Origin: Stigmatella aurantiaca DW4/3-1
GTDB lineage: Bacteria; Myxococcota; Myxococcia; Myxococcales; Myxococcaceae
Assembly: GCF_000165485.1 (NCBI RefSeq)
Contig: NC_014623.1
Location: 2,065,501 to 2,129,500 of the forward strand
DNA: 64,000 nt
Direction of reading: 5' to 3'
Part shown: in pieces, positions 25,498 to 34,420 of the stretch
Numbering within the stretch: the stretch's first letter is position 1
How the letters are laid out: each line of letters opens with the position of its first letter
Program-made: the position numbers and the translations under genes
Notes under the pieces: generated by a model
Told to the model about the DNA's origin: nothing
The model's database searches: none
Seen by the model: only the letters and a program-made list of their open reading frames with translations

Positions 25498-26265
25498 ATG
25501 GGCATTCCACTGTTGAAGGGCACCGAGATTGATCGCCTCCGCCTGGCGGGGCAGGCGGCGGCGGGAACGCTGGCCTACATCGCCTCCCGCCTGGCGCCCG
25601 GCATCTCCACGGCGGACATCGATTCATGGGTGCGGGAGGACACCGCGCGCCGCGGGGGCACCCCCAGCCAGCTGGGCTACAAGGGCTTTCCGGCCACGGT
25701 GTGCACCAGCCGCAATCAGGTGGTCTGCCACGGCATTCCACGCCCCGATGAGCACCTGGCCCCCGGGGACATCGTCAACGTCGACGTGACGACGTGTCTG
25801 AATGGCTTCCATGGGGACACCTCGGCCACGTTCTTCATCGGCGAGGTGTCCGCGGAGGCACGGCACGTGGTGGACGTGGCGCGCCGGTGCCGGGAGGCGG
25901 GCATGGCGGTGGTGCGCCATGGCGCGAAGATGGGGGACATTGGCGCGGCCATCCAGGAACTGGCACGGGCCGAGGGGTGCAGCGTGGTGGAGGAGTTCGG
26001 CGGCCATGGCATTGGCCGCAGCATGCACGGCCCGCCCCATGTGCCCCACGTGGGGCGCAAGGGCACGGGCATCACCTTGCGCTCGGGCATGGTGCTCACC
26101 ATCGAGCCCATGGTGAACTTGGGCCGCCCCGAGGTGCGCATCCTTCCGGATGGGTGGACGGTGGTGACGGCGGACGGCAGCCTCTCCGCCCAGTTCGAGC
26201 ACACCGTCCTGGTGACGCGCGAGGGCTGCGAGGTGCTCACCCCTGTCGTGCCCCCCGTGGCATGA
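25498..26265 (+). CDS. map: Methionine aminopeptidase, type I
   Basis: 255 residues of pita-bread fold. The expected metal and substrate residues are visible: CHGIPRPDEHL, NVDVTTCLNGFHGDTSATF (two aspartates), the histidine in FGGHGIGRSMH, IEPM and FEHTVLV (two glutamates). It removes the initiator methionine from new proteins. The start at 25498 (MGIPLLKGTEID) is preferred to an upstream ATG because family members begin here. It lacks the N-terminal zinc-finger extension of longer forms. Several myxobacteria appear to have more than one map copy; whether this is the main one is unknown. Confidence 0.93.
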   Translation: MGIPLLKGTEIDRLRLAGQAAAGTLAYIASRLAPGISTADIDSWVREDTARRGGTPSQLGYKGFPATVCTSRNQVVCHGIPRPDEHLAPGDIVNVDVTTCLNGFHGDTSATFFIGEVSAEARHVVDVARRCREAGMAVVRHGAKMGDIGAAIQELARAEGCSVVEEFGGHGIGRSMHGPPHVPHVGRKGTGITLRSGMVLTIEPMVNLGRPEVRILPDGWTVVTADGSLSAQFEHTVLVTREGCEVLTPVVPPVA

Positions 26266-26354
26266 GCCCTCTGCCCCGCTCCACGCGCGGGTGCACCGGG
26301 GTCCGTGCCACCCTACGCTCAAGGTCAAGCCTCCCGTTTGCGAAGATTACAACT

Positions 26355-26390
26355 AACCGGGTAGTTTGGGAAAGAGCCCCAAAACCGGGT
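26355..26390. repeat. Direct repeat AACCGGGT flanking a small inverted repeat
   Basis: AACCGGGT occurs at 26355-26362 and 26383-26390; between them TTTGGG (26365-26370) and CCCAAA (26378-26383) can pair. The AT-richer segment lies between the map stop and the helicase gene and could be a terminator, operator or insertion footprint. Evidence is positional only. Otherwise the 249 bases between the two genes hold nothing I recognise. Confidence 0.35.
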
Positions 26391-26514
26391 TAATTCCAGA
26401 CTTCCACTGTCTCCCGATGCCCGCCGCTCAGGCTCGCCCCTCTCTTGTCGAAGTGATTCGGCTGGGATAGAGGCTGAGCCGGTTGTTTCTTCGCGCGATG
26501 CTGGGTGGGCACCC

Positions 26515-28914
26515 GTGACAGTCGACGGTTTTGTTGAGCTGGTGGTTCGTGTCCTCGGGGCCACCCGGCGCCCCAATCCTGAGCAGCACGCATGTTTGGC
26601 CTGCAATCCGGCGGTCCCGTTGCTGATCGCCGCGGGTCCGGGGTCCGGTAAAACCGCGGTGCTGATCCTACGAGCGCTCCGGCACGTGTTGGTCGACCGT
26701 GTTTTGCCTGAGCGGATCATGATAACGACCTTCACGCGCAAGGCGGCGAAGGAGATCCGCACGCGGCTCATCGAGTGGGGCACGCCGCTGCTCGAAGCGC
26801 TCCTCGCGGACCGGGCAGGACCGCTGGACGCGGACTACCGCGCCTTCTTGCGACAGGTCGACATCAACCGGTTTGTGACCGGTACCCTCGACAGCCTGTG
26901 CGAAGAGGCCCTCTCGGGCGCACGAGGGCCCGGCGAACGGCTGCCGGTCTTGGTGGAGGCATTTGCCGCGAACCAGCTGCTGGCCCGCCGCGGCGAGATC
27001 TACAAGACCGCGGAGCGCCTGGGACAGCCATTCCTGGATTACCTGGGGCTCTATACCAACACGGGCGACCCGCCGGAAACGCTCGGCGACATGACGCGGG
27101 TGGTGCGCATGCTCGTGGACCGCCTCGTCCAGGACGAGGTGGATCTCGCGGAGTACGTGAAGCCCGGCCCGCATCAGGCTGCCCGGCAGGCGGTCCATGA
27201 CATCTTCAAGCGCTACACGGAGTCGCTCCGCTCAAGCCATCAGATGGACTTCCCCACGTTGGAGCGCGTGTTCCTGGAGCGGCTGCGCGCGGACCGGGTT
27301 CCCGACCTGGTGTCCCACCTCGGTGTTCTGCTCGTGGACGAGTATCAAGACACCAACCCGCTCCAGGAGCACATCTACCTGGAGCTTGCTCGCCGGACTG
27401 GGGCGGCGCTGACCGTCGTTGGGGACGACGACCAGTCGCTGTACCGGTTTCGCGGTGCCACGATTGAGCTCTTCCGGGACTTCCAAGCGCGGGTCGCCAA
27501 CGCACTCGGCGGTCCGGCCCCCCGTCTTCTTTACCTGACTGACAACTACCGCTCGACCCCCGAGATCGTCTCGTTCCTCAATGGCTTCATCCAGAACGAT
27601 CCCGATTTCGCTTCGGCACGCATCCAGCCCCCCAAGCCGATGATCCGGGCGAACCAGCCCTCGGGCGGTGTGCCGGTGCTGGGGATGTTCCGGAACAATG
27701 CGGAGGAACGCGCGGTCGATCTGGCGGATTTCCTGAATCAGGTGTTCCGGCAAGGAGGGCGCCCGGCCGATGCCCGGTTGGCGGAGCCGATCCGGCCCTC
27801 ACCCCATGGGGGCGATCTCGGGGATGCCGTGTTCTTGTCGCATACGGTGAGTGAGTTCCGGCGCGGTTTCAGGGGAACCCCGCCGTCCGAGCGTCTGCCC
27901 TGGCTGCTGCGGCAGAACCTCGAGAAGCAGGGGATATTGTGTTTCAACCCACGTGGCCGCGCCCTGAAAGACATTCCTGAAGTGGGGCGCGCGTTGGGGC
28001 TCGTGCTCGAGTGTCTCGACGCGGCCGAACCGGGCAATGAGCAAGGCCGCATCGTCGCCGACACACCGCTGACCCATGCGGCGCGGAGCGTGTTCCTCCG
28101 CTGGCGCCAGGACGCCCGAGCGCTCTTGGCAACCCTCCCGCCGGCGGTCATTCCGCGAGGGGAAAGCCTTCAAGAGGTGGTGGCGCGTTGGCAGCGCTTC
28201 GCCCGTCATGGGCAGGGGGTTGGGACCGAGTGGCCCCTGCTCGACGTGCTCTACAACCTGCTGCCGTGGATGCCGGCCTTCCAGGATGATCCCGAGCATC
28301 AAGTCTACCTGGAGGCGGTGTCACGTGCGGCCGCTCAAGCGACGGCCTTCTCACGCCACCGCTCGCTGATCTTTCGCGAGGAGCCCCATCGGACTCGCAG
28401 CATCCGAGCGGTGATTCAGGACGTGCTGGCCCCGATTGCCGACGACCTGGTCGAAGTGGATGAGGACATCATGCCGAGCGTTCCTCGCGGCCGGCTGAAC
28501 CTGATGACCATCCACCAGGCCAAGGGGTTGGAGTTCCCGCTGGTCATCGTCGATATCGCGTCGGACTTCTTGAGCAACCACCCCAAGCAGCGCTTCCGGC
28601 GGTTTCCCGATGAACCCTCACCGGTCACACGCTTGGAGGACGATCTCGCATCCTGCACCCCGATCGGGCCGCTCCGGACCGCCCGGACGGCCATCCAGCG
28701 CAGCTTCGAGGACCTGATCCGGCTCTATTACGTCGCGTACAGCCGTCCGCAGAGCGTGCTCCTGCTCGTCGGCTGTCTCCCCTGTCTTCGGTACAACACG
28801 ACCATCCCGCACGTCGCGACGTTCTGGCGCCGGGACGGAACGTGGCCTTGGCGCAAGCCGCTCTCGGGGCAGCGGCCATCGATGGCGGACCATCTCCCGA
28901 TCACCCTTCTTTAG
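26515..28914 (+). CDS. UvrD/Rep-like SF1A DNA helicase (first gene of a helicase-nuclease pair)
   Basis: 799 residues from a GTG. All SF1A helicase motifs are present: Q motif NPEQ (21-24), Walker A GPGSGKT (41-47), Ia TTFTRKAAKEIRTRL, Walker B DEYQDT (275-280), III GDDDQSLYRFRGA, IV TDNYRST (342-348), V TIHQAKGLEFPLVIVD (about 665-680) and VI YYVAYSRP (about 735-745). It should be an ATP-driven 3'-5' DNA translocase. The upstream spacer contains AT-rich repeats. A gap of 18 bases separates it from a Cas4/AddB-like nuclease gene, so the pair likely acts together, as in AddAB-type end processing or an anti-phage system. The helicase lacks a fused nuclease domain. Confidence 0.9.
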   Translation: MTVDGFVELVVRVLGATRRPNPEQHACLACNPAVPLLIAAGPGSGKTAVLILRALRHVLVDRVLPERIMITTFTRKAAKEIRTRLIEWGTPLLEALLADRAGPLDADYRAFLRQVDINRFVTGTLDSLCEEALSGARGPGERLPVLVEAFAANQLLARRGEIYKTAERLGQPFLDYLGLYTNTGDPPETLGDMTRVVRMLVDRLVQDEVDLAEYVKPGPHQAARQAVHDIFKRYTESLRSSHQMDFPTLERVFLERLRADRVPDLVSHLGVLLVDEYQDTNPLQEHIYLELARRTGAALTVVGDDDQSLYRFRGATIELFRDFQARVANALGGPAPRLLYLTDNYRSTPEIVSFLNGFIQNDPDFASARIQPPKPMIRANQPSGGVPVLGMFRNNAEERAVDLADFLNQVFRQGGRPADARLAEPIRPSPHGGDLGDAVFLSHTVSEFRRGFRGTPPSERLPWLLRQNLEKQGILCFNPRGRALKDIPEVGRALGLVLECLDAAEPGNEQGRIVADTPLTHAARSVFLRWRQDARALLATLPPAVIPRGESLQEVVARWQRFARHGQGVGTEWPLLDVLYNLLPWMPAFQDDPEHQVYLEAVSRAAAQATAFSRHRSLIFREEPHRTRSIRAVIQDVLAPIADDLVEVDEDIMPSVPRGRLNLMTIHQAKGLEFPLVIVDIASDFLSNHPKQRFRRFPDEPSPVTRLEDDLASCTPIGPLRTARTAIQRSFEDLIRLYYVAYSRPQSVLLLVGCLPCLRYNTTIPHVATFWRRDGTWPWRKPLSGQRPSMADHLPITLL

Positions 28915-28932
28915 AGCGGTAGGACTCAGCCC

Positions 28933-30129
28933 ATGGAACTCGCTGTCAAGCGGCCTGATCGCATTGTCCCCGAATACAGCCTGACCGGAGACCTCCTCTC
29001 CTACCTCCGCTGCGCGCTGCAGTACCGCTACTACAATGGCAGCGCGCTGCCTCCGTCGCGCCCGGTGCAGATGTGGTACGGGGAGTTCATCCACGGGATG
29101 CTGGAGGCCTCCTTCCGCCGGTGGAGCGATGCGGGCGGCGCGTTGCCGTTTCCCTGGCCCTGTATGCCGTTGCCCGATGCCGGGCCGCCGCAGGCACCGC
29201 CCCAGGAACTCGCGCCGCACGACCTGCGCGTCATCGGATGGCCGATTGAGGAGGCACTGGCGTACGAGGGCAAGCGAGCCCGCAGCCGCCGGGCGCGGAT
29301 CTCGGCCTATCGCCGCGCCGAGGCCGCGATCAATCTGCTGGGACCCCACCTGTTTCCGCTCATCGCCGATGCGGAGCAAAAGGTGATCGGTACACGGCTC
29401 TTGCCGCAGCCCACCCATGGCCCCCTTCTGCGCTCCGAACGCTATGCCCTGCACGGCGTCATCGACGTCCTCACGAATGTGGAGCTGGCGAGCGTTGGGC
29501 CGGGAAACATCATTCGCGAGGCGGTCGAGGCGAAGTGTCCGGGCCTCACGGGGACGTTTGAGGTGATTGTCGACTACAAGGGGTCGCGTCGGCCCGCGAT
29601 GGATGAGGCGCATTGGGCCCTCGGCGAGTGGCAGGTCCAGACGTACGCATGGCTTCGGCAGCGGCAGCAACTCGCCCATCCGGTGGTGGCCGGCATCCTG
29701 ATCTACGTGAACGAACTGGCGCCAGGTGGGGACGACCTCCGCCGCTTGCGGCAAGCCATCGAGCGTGGGCAAACCGATGTGGTTCCATCGCGAGGCGATC
29801 CTGATTTTTATGCGTTGCAGGCCTGGACTCCCGGGGCCGCTCCAGGGCTTTCGGAAGCGTTCCGCTTTCGCCGCGCGCTCCGCGTCATTCCGATCACCGA
29901 AGAGAGCATCGCGCGGGCGACCCGCGAGTTTGATCGGATCGTGTCCGAAATCGAGCGCCGGGTGATCCATGAGGCAACGCAAGGCCACATTCTCGAGACG
30001 TGGCCGCCGACGTGTCACGAGCCGGAGACCTGCATTGCCTGCGACTTCCGCTTCTTCTGCCCAAGGTCGGCGGCCCCGCTGGAAGCGCACCCCGCCGAGC
30101 CCGCGTTGGCGGACAATGGCGGGCCGTGA
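28933..30129 (+). CDS. PD-(D/E)XK nuclease with Cas4/AddB-like cysteine cluster
   Basis: 398 residues. RecB-family nuclease signs in order: GEFIHGMLE (His54), Asp178 in HGVIDV, Asp214-x-Lys216 in VIVDYKG, and QxxxY (Gln234/Tyr238) after it. Cys27 near the N-terminus and Cys361, Cys367, Cys370 and Cys376 near the C-terminus (TCHEPETCIACDFRFFC) fit the Fe-S cluster staple of AddB and Cas4 nucleases. It is therefore predicted to cut single-stranded DNA near the helicase. The start is 18 bases after the helicase stop, preceded by AGGA. The pair does not match a system I can name with confidence. Confidence 0.88.
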   Translation: MELAVKRPDRIVPEYSLTGDLLSYLRCALQYRYYNGSALPPSRPVQMWYGEFIHGMLEASFRRWSDAGGALPFPWPCMPLPDAGPPQAPPQELAPHDLRVIGWPIEEALAYEGKRARSRRARISAYRRAEAAINLLGPHLFPLIADAEQKVIGTRLLPQPTHGPLLRSERYALHGVIDVLTNVELASVGPGNIIREAVEAKCPGLTGTFEVIVDYKGSRRPAMDEAHWALGEWQVQTYAWLRQRQQLAHPVVAGILIYVNELAPGGDDLRRLRQAIERGQTDVVPSRGDPDFYALQAWTPGAAPGLSEAFRFRRALRVIPITEESIARATREFDRIVSEIERRVIHEATQGHILETWPPTCHEPETCIACDFRFFCPRSAAPLEAHPAEPALADNGGP

Positions 30130-30255
30130 CGGGAGCGCGGAGTGAATCCTTCTCCGGCGATCCAATCGCTCGGAAATAGAGGATGAGCCCCCTCCCCTCG
30201 ATGTCAGCCCCAGGTGGTGTAATGGCCTTGCCTGAGATTCAGGAGGGGGGCGGAG

Positions 30256-31470
30256 ATGGAATGGGTGGGGCTCGTCGGACGAGTGGAGCAGGACCTGGAG
30301 CGGATGATTTCGCAAGGCCTGCTGCCCCAGGATGGATTGCTTCCCTCGGAAAACTCGCTGGCCAAGCACTACGGACTTTCACGGAGCACCGTCCGTGAAG
30401 CACTGAAGCGCCTGGCCGCCAGAGCGTTGATTGAGCAGCACCCGGGCCGCCGCAGCCGAGCCCTCCCCTTGGAGGGGGCGGTGACACTGGAGAACCTGGC
30501 GGTGGTGTTGGAGGGCCCGGGCGCCGCTCAACCGGAGAGGCGGAGGCTGCTGGAGGGTTTTCTGGCCCTCAAGCGAGAGACGGCAGTGGAACTGCTGGCG
30601 GCGTGTTGCCAGCAGGCCTCTGCCAGGGACTTGGACACGCTGGCAGGCCTGTGCTTCGAGTTGGCGGAGGAGGCCCGCTGGGGCGACAACCCCGGCAGGT
30701 GGGCGGAGTTGGAATTCGCGTTGCTGAGGCAGGCGGCCCGCGCGGTGGAGCGTCCCGGACAGGCGCTGCTGCTGCAGTCGCTGGAGCGCTCGTACCGAGG
30801 AATGGCCCGGTGGCTGGTGCCGCACCTGAATGCGCAGGCCACTCGGCAGTGGGCACTCTGTGCGCTGCACGCCCTGGCAGGTAAGGACGCGCAGCCCCTG
30901 CGCCAGGAACTGCCCGCCTTGCTCCAGGCGAGCGATGCGCACCTGCTCGCAGGCCTCCCACCCCTGCAGGAGCCAAGGGGGTCGTCAATGCCTCCACTCT
31001 GCGCAGACACAGCCCCCTCTCACCCCACCCTGGAGCATGGGGACGCCACGCAGAGGCTGTCGGAGGCGAAGAGTCCCAACCAGTCTGCTTGTCCTACAGG
31101 TTTGAGCCAACGGCCGCCCACGGGGGGCCCCCCATCCGAGGCTCCCTCCTCGGACTTACGCACCCTTCTGGTAGACGGGGCTCCCGGCGCGGATATGTCT
31201 CAGGGCCAGGAAGCGTCGCGAAGGGTTCCGTCTGGCCTCCAGGAGCGACCGTCCCAGGCTCCGGTTGGTTCGGGCTCTGGGGTTAAGCGCCTGGGCAGAG
31301 AGGACGGACACCTCCTCCAGGATGAAACGGCGGAGGGTGAACAAGGTGGAGTGTGCACGGCTGGGGAAGCGGGGCCGGTGACCGGCCAGCGAGTGCCTGA
31401 AGAGGGGCAGGGGGGACGGAGGCTGCTGGCGTGCGAGGGCGCTCTTCTCCCTGCTGACAGGGTCGCTTGA
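30256..31470 (+). CDS. GntR-family transcription regulator with an anomalous C-terminal tail
   Basis: 404 residues. The first 75 residues are a winged helix: LLPSENSLAKHYGLSRSTVR, EALKRLAARALIEQHPGRRS. Residues 90-235 are an all-helical region like the FCD effector domain (LEGFLALKRETAVELLAACC). From about 235 to the end the sequence turns into Pro/Ser/Gly-rich, low-complexity residues with no domain, unlike any GntR regulator, and this part lies antisense to a possible gene relic. A frameshift or loss of the original stop near 31000 would explain it. The start at 30256 has AGGAGGGGGG just upstream. Target unknown. Confidence 0.8.
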   Translation: MEWVGLVGRVEQDLERMISQGLLPQDGLLPSENSLAKHYGLSRSTVREALKRLAARALIEQHPGRRSRALPLEGAVTLENLAVVLEGPGAAQPERRRLLEGFLALKRETAVELLAACCQQASARDLDTLAGLCFELAEEARWGDNPGRWAELEFALLRQAARAVERPGQALLLQSLERSYRGMARWLVPHLNAQATRQWALCALHALAGKDAQPLRQELPALLQASDAHLLAGLPPLQEPRGSSMPPLCADTAPSHPTLEHGDATQRLSEAKSPNQSACPTGLSQRPPTGGPPSEAPSSDLRTLLVDGAPGADMSQGQEASRRVPSGLQERPSQAPVGSGSGVKRLGREDGHLLQDETAEGEQGGVCTAGEAGPVTGQRVPEEGQGGRRLLACEGALLPADRVA

Positions 31471-31491
31471 ATGCCACCCACCAGCAGGTAC
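31156..31491 (-). other. Possible remnant coding sequence on the minus strand, start missing
   Basis: The frame is open from a stop at 31492-31494 (read on the minus strand) to its own stop at 31156, without an ATG. It reads as plausible protein, for example HSLAGHRPRFPSRAHSTL, RRFILEEVSVLSAQAL and SLLEARRNPSRRFLALRH. Another minus-strand frame just upstream reads MEVEYLLVGGI, which hints at a frameshift near 31470. It could be a broken gene over which the GntR tail now reads. No family is recognised and chance is possible. Confidence 0.25.
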
Positions 31492-31512
31492 TCAACCTCC
31501 ATGTCCGGGAGT

Positions 31513-31887
31513 TCAGGGGTCGCGGTGGACGGTGTCTGGGGAGAACGCGGGCAAGCAGATGGCGATGTACTCGGCCCCCTCCTCGCCGGGAGTGCTGTAG
31601 CGGATCCATTCTCCGGGCTCACACACCACGCCCTGGCCCGCGCGCACGTCGAGCGAGCCCCCCCGGTGCTCCACGCGCAGCCAGCCCCTGAGCACCACGG
31701 TGTACTCGCGAAACGCGGGCGTCTGTCCAGGCTCGACCCAGCCTCCCGGGCTGCGCATGTGGGCCACGCTCAGCTCCCCTGTCTTCGAGTTCACCCGGCC
31801 CACGTACTCGTCGATGAGCTTTGGCTTGTTGCCCGCGGCTTCCACACGGGTGGGGGAGGGGATGAGGGTCGGCACGGCTCGCTCCAT
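31513..31887 (-). CDS. Cupin-fold small protein
   Basis: 124 residues with the two short cupin motifs: GWVEPGQTPAFREYTVVLRG (motif 1 region, with Glu but only a partial His set) and GQGVVCEPGEWIRY (motif 2 region). The barrel is complete but metal ligands are not all evident, so it could bind a sugar, metal or organic acid or be a cupin regulator partner. It stands alone on the minus strand between the GntR gene and a non-coding stretch. I cannot assign a reaction. Confidence 0.75.
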   Translation of the reverse strand: MERAVPTLIPSPTRVEAAGNKPKLIDEYVGRVNSKTGELSVAHMRSPGGWVEPGQTPAFREYTVVLRGWLRVEHRGGSLDVRAGQGVVCEPGEWIRYSTPGEEGAEYIAICLPAFSPDTVHRDP

Positions 31888-32558
31888 GGCAATGGGTGAG
31901 GGGCCGAGACTAGCAGTCGGGCCGTCATCTGCTCCGGCGAACGAACCACCGCGGCAGGCGCCGGTGATTGGGCGTCTTCCGCTCGTGGGGGGACCGGTGC
32001 CGTCCCCGGGGCCCCCGGGAGGGAATCCAGGGCGTGCGAGGCCGCTCGCTCACGGTCCGCAGCCCGTTGGGCCGGGGGAGTCTGTCGTCTGCGGGTGGCC
32101 GCTGTGAGCCCGGCGGCAGGGAGGCCGTCATCGCCGCCCGCCCGGATGCCCTGTGCGCCGCTGGAGTGACATGGAAGGCGTCTCCGTCCCGCTCGAACCA
32201 GCTCGCTGGGCGCCCCTGGGATGCGGGACCGCATGGGCGCCTCCCTGGTACGTGAGACGATTTTTTCAAGGAATATCGGTAATTTCCGAGAGGGCTGCAG
32301 TGACAGGGATGTAGCACTTGGCGGGCGGGCGAGCCGGGGCGCGGCGGCGTCCTGCCGGCGGCGGTGTTTGGCGCCCGTGTTCAAGGTGTCCGCGAGGAAG
32401 TGGGCGGTTGCCGGGGCCCCGCTGTTCACCACCGGATGGTGTTCTCGTCCCGGGGTCGGATATCGGGCCCGGAGCCGAGGGCCGAGCATGGGGGATCCCG
32501 GTGTTGGGGGGTCGCCATTCCGGGAGTGAACTGCACAAACCCAAGGGGGGCTTCAACC
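31888..32558. other. About 670 bases without a supportable gene
   Basis: Frames here are short and Arg/Pro-rich on both strands, typical of GC-rich non-coding sequence. One AT-richer spot at about 32255-32285, with TTTTTTCAAGGAATATCGG, could belong to a promoter for the downstream methyltransferase. No RNA, repeat or insertion sequence was recognised. Confidence 0.6.
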
Positions 32559-33557
32559 ATGTTGAACCTGTTGGACATGCCTCGCCAGGCATTGCGCGAC
32601 GCGAGGGCGCGCCTGCGCAAACACCCACTCGTCAACACGCTGCGGTCCGCGCTGCCCGATGGACTGAGCTTGTCCAGCCCCGCGCCGGATGACCCGGCGT
32701 TGGCGGATGCCGAGCGGGTGGAGGCCTACCGCCAGGCCATTGGGCGGTATGTGAAGCCCGGACAGGTGGTGGTGGACGTGGGGGCGGGCATGGGGTTGCG
32801 CACGCTCCTGGCGGCGCACCGGGGCCCGCGCCGGCTGTACGCCGTGGACCCCTCGCGTCACCTGGACACGGCGCGGTGGGTGGCCCGTCGGCACGGGCTG
32901 GCGGACAACATCGACTTCGTGCGCGAGGACAGCGGGCGCTTCACCCCCGCCGAGAAGAAGGTGGATGTGCTGCTGCACGAGCAGACGGGGCCCTCGCTCT
33001 TCGATGCGGGGCTGGTGTCACGGCTGGTGTCGCTGCGCGACCGGTTGCTGCGTCCTGGGGGGCGGATTCTCCCCCACCGTTTCGAGGTGTTCATCGAGCC
33101 TGTCCAGCTCCGGGACGAGGCGTGCCTGCCGTTCGTCTGGAGCCAGAGCCTGCCCAGCGTGGACTTCAGCTGCCTGAAGACGCTGCGCGAGGCGATGAAC
33201 CCCGCCTACTTCACGCGGCTGGTGCGGGCCTACGAGGTGGCCCACCTGCTGTGCGAGCCCGAGCCGGTGTTCCGCTTCGACCTGGAGACGATGAAGCTGG
33301 GCGAGCTGCCCCGCCACATCCACCTTCAGCGCTCCGTGGCGCGGGCCGGGCGGCTCGATGGGTTCTGCGTCTTCTACCGGGCGGCCTTTGATGCCGAGAC
33401 GTCCTTCTCCGTCTCCCCGGAGCGCGGCCACAATCCGAGCACGCTGATGTTGCTCCGGGTGGATGCCCGCGAGTTCTCCCGCTCGCAGGTCCTCCGGCTG
33501 GACCTGGAGTTGCCAGACCTGGAGGATGTCACCTCCTGGCGCTGGCGCTTCGAGTGA
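32559..33557 (+). CDS. SAM-dependent methyltransferase, PRMT-like fold
   Basis: 332 residues from the ATG at 32559 (AAGGGGGG eight bases upstream). The Rossmann SAM site is VVDVGAGMGLRTLLAAHRG with acidic end VDP, then DNIDFVRED. The following LLHEQTG, where a protein arginine methyltransferase has its first double-E loop glutamate, then LLRPGGRILPHRFEVFIEPV and a C-terminal beta barrel, make this PRMT-like rather than a small-molecule class. Only one clear glutamate is present where PRMTs use two, so peptide arginine, histidine or carboxylate methylation are all open. It is followed 23 bases later by a secreted protein gene. Confidence 0.85.
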   Translation: MLNLLDMPRQALRDARARLRKHPLVNTLRSALPDGLSLSSPAPDDPALADAERVEAYRQAIGRYVKPGQVVVDVGAGMGLRTLLAAHRGPRRLYAVDPSRHLDTARWVARRHGLADNIDFVREDSGRFTPAEKKVDVLLHEQTGPSLFDAGLVSRLVSLRDRLLRPGGRILPHRFEVFIEPVQLRDEACLPFVWSQSLPSVDFSCLKTLREAMNPAYFTRLVRAYEVAHLLCEPEPVFRFDLETMKLGELPRHIHLQRSVARAGRLDGFCVFYRAAFDAETSFSVSPERGHNPSTLMLLRVDAREFSRSQVLRLDLELPDLEDVTSWRWRFE

Positions 33558-33580
33558 CGAGGACGCACCTTGCGGAGGCC

Positions 33581-34381
33581 ATGTCCTCGCGTGCTCTGCT
33601 TGCCGGTCTGATGCTGCTGGGTGGAACGTTGTCCGCTACGGCCCAGGCGCCGTCCCGCCGTCCCCGCACCCTCGCGGGGGTGTGTGGGGCGGCCAACTGG
33701 GTGTGTGTCGCCGAATGCATTGACGCGGCGTGCGTGGACCACTGTCTCCGGGAGGGGTGCGAGACCGCACTCACCCAGTTGCAGGCCTGCACGGCGAAGG
33801 CCGGGTGTGCACCCGACGACACTTCTTGTCCCACGCGCTCCTGTGGCCAGGTCTGCCAGCAGGCCTTCGAGCCCGCGCCCCCCAGTCCCGAGAAGGAGCA
33901 GCAGGACCCCTGTGCGGGCATTGGCCCTCAGGGCGCTCCGGTCCCCAAGGACGTGCTGGGCCGGTGGGAGCTGGCCGCGGCCACCCTCCAGCAGGAGCCC
34001 CCCGGCACGCCCGCGCGGACGGACCCGCAGCCCCGGCCCGACTTCGTGCGCAGCCTGGAGGTCCGGCCCGGGGGATGCTTCCTGCTGTCCACGCAGCTCA
34101 AGGACGCCACGCTGGGACGTGGCAACCAGCTGGAGGTGCGCGCCTGGGGCATCTTCTCGGTGTCCGGGAAGGACAAGGTGACGCTGCAAGCCAAGGACGG
34201 GCAGGCCTCGGGCCCGGTGTGCGGCAAGCCCCGCGTCATCCCCTTGTCCAAGGGGAAGTTCCTCGGGCCCCGTTACACCTTCCAGGTTGAAAAGGACACG
34301 CTCACCCTCACGGTGGACGATGCCTCCCAGCGGACGTTTCAGTTCCAACGTGTGGAATCGGGAGCACCCGCGAAGGAATAG
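33581..34381 (+). CDS. Secreted Cys-rich protein of unknown function
   Basis: 266 residues from the ATG at 33581, which starts a signal peptide (MSSRALLAGLMLLGGTLSATAQA). A cysteine-rich segment (CGAANWVCVAECIDAACVDHC and CAPDDTSCPTRSCGQVC, about residues 35-105) with ten or more cysteines suggests a disulfide-linked head, followed by a Pro-rich linker and a C-terminal beta-rich domain (LEVRPGGCFLL to FQFQRVES) of lipocalin-like appearance. No catalytic motif was seen. Placed between a methyltransferase and an acyltransferase on the same strand. Confidence 0.78.
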   Translation: MSSRALLAGLMLLGGTLSATAQAPSRRPRTLAGVCGAANWVCVAECIDAACVDHCLREGCETALTQLQACTAKAGCAPDDTSCPTRSCGQVCQQAFEPAPPSPEKEQQDPCAGIGPQGAPVPKDVLGRWELAAATLQQEPPGTPARTDPQPRPDFVRSLEVRPGGCFLLSTQLKDATLGRGNQLEVRAWGIFSVSGKDKVTLQAKDGQASGPVCGKPRVIPLSKGKFLGPRYTFQVEKDTLTLTVDDASQRTFQFQRVESGAPAKE

Positions 34382-34420
34382 GGCACGTCCGGTGGGGGCT
34401 CTGGTACATCGGGTCGGACG

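Noticed and set aside
26515-30129. Gabija system
   Set aside because: Gabija pairs a UvrD-like helicase with an OLD-family (ATPase-TOPRIM) protein; the partner here is a PD-(D/E)XK nuclease.
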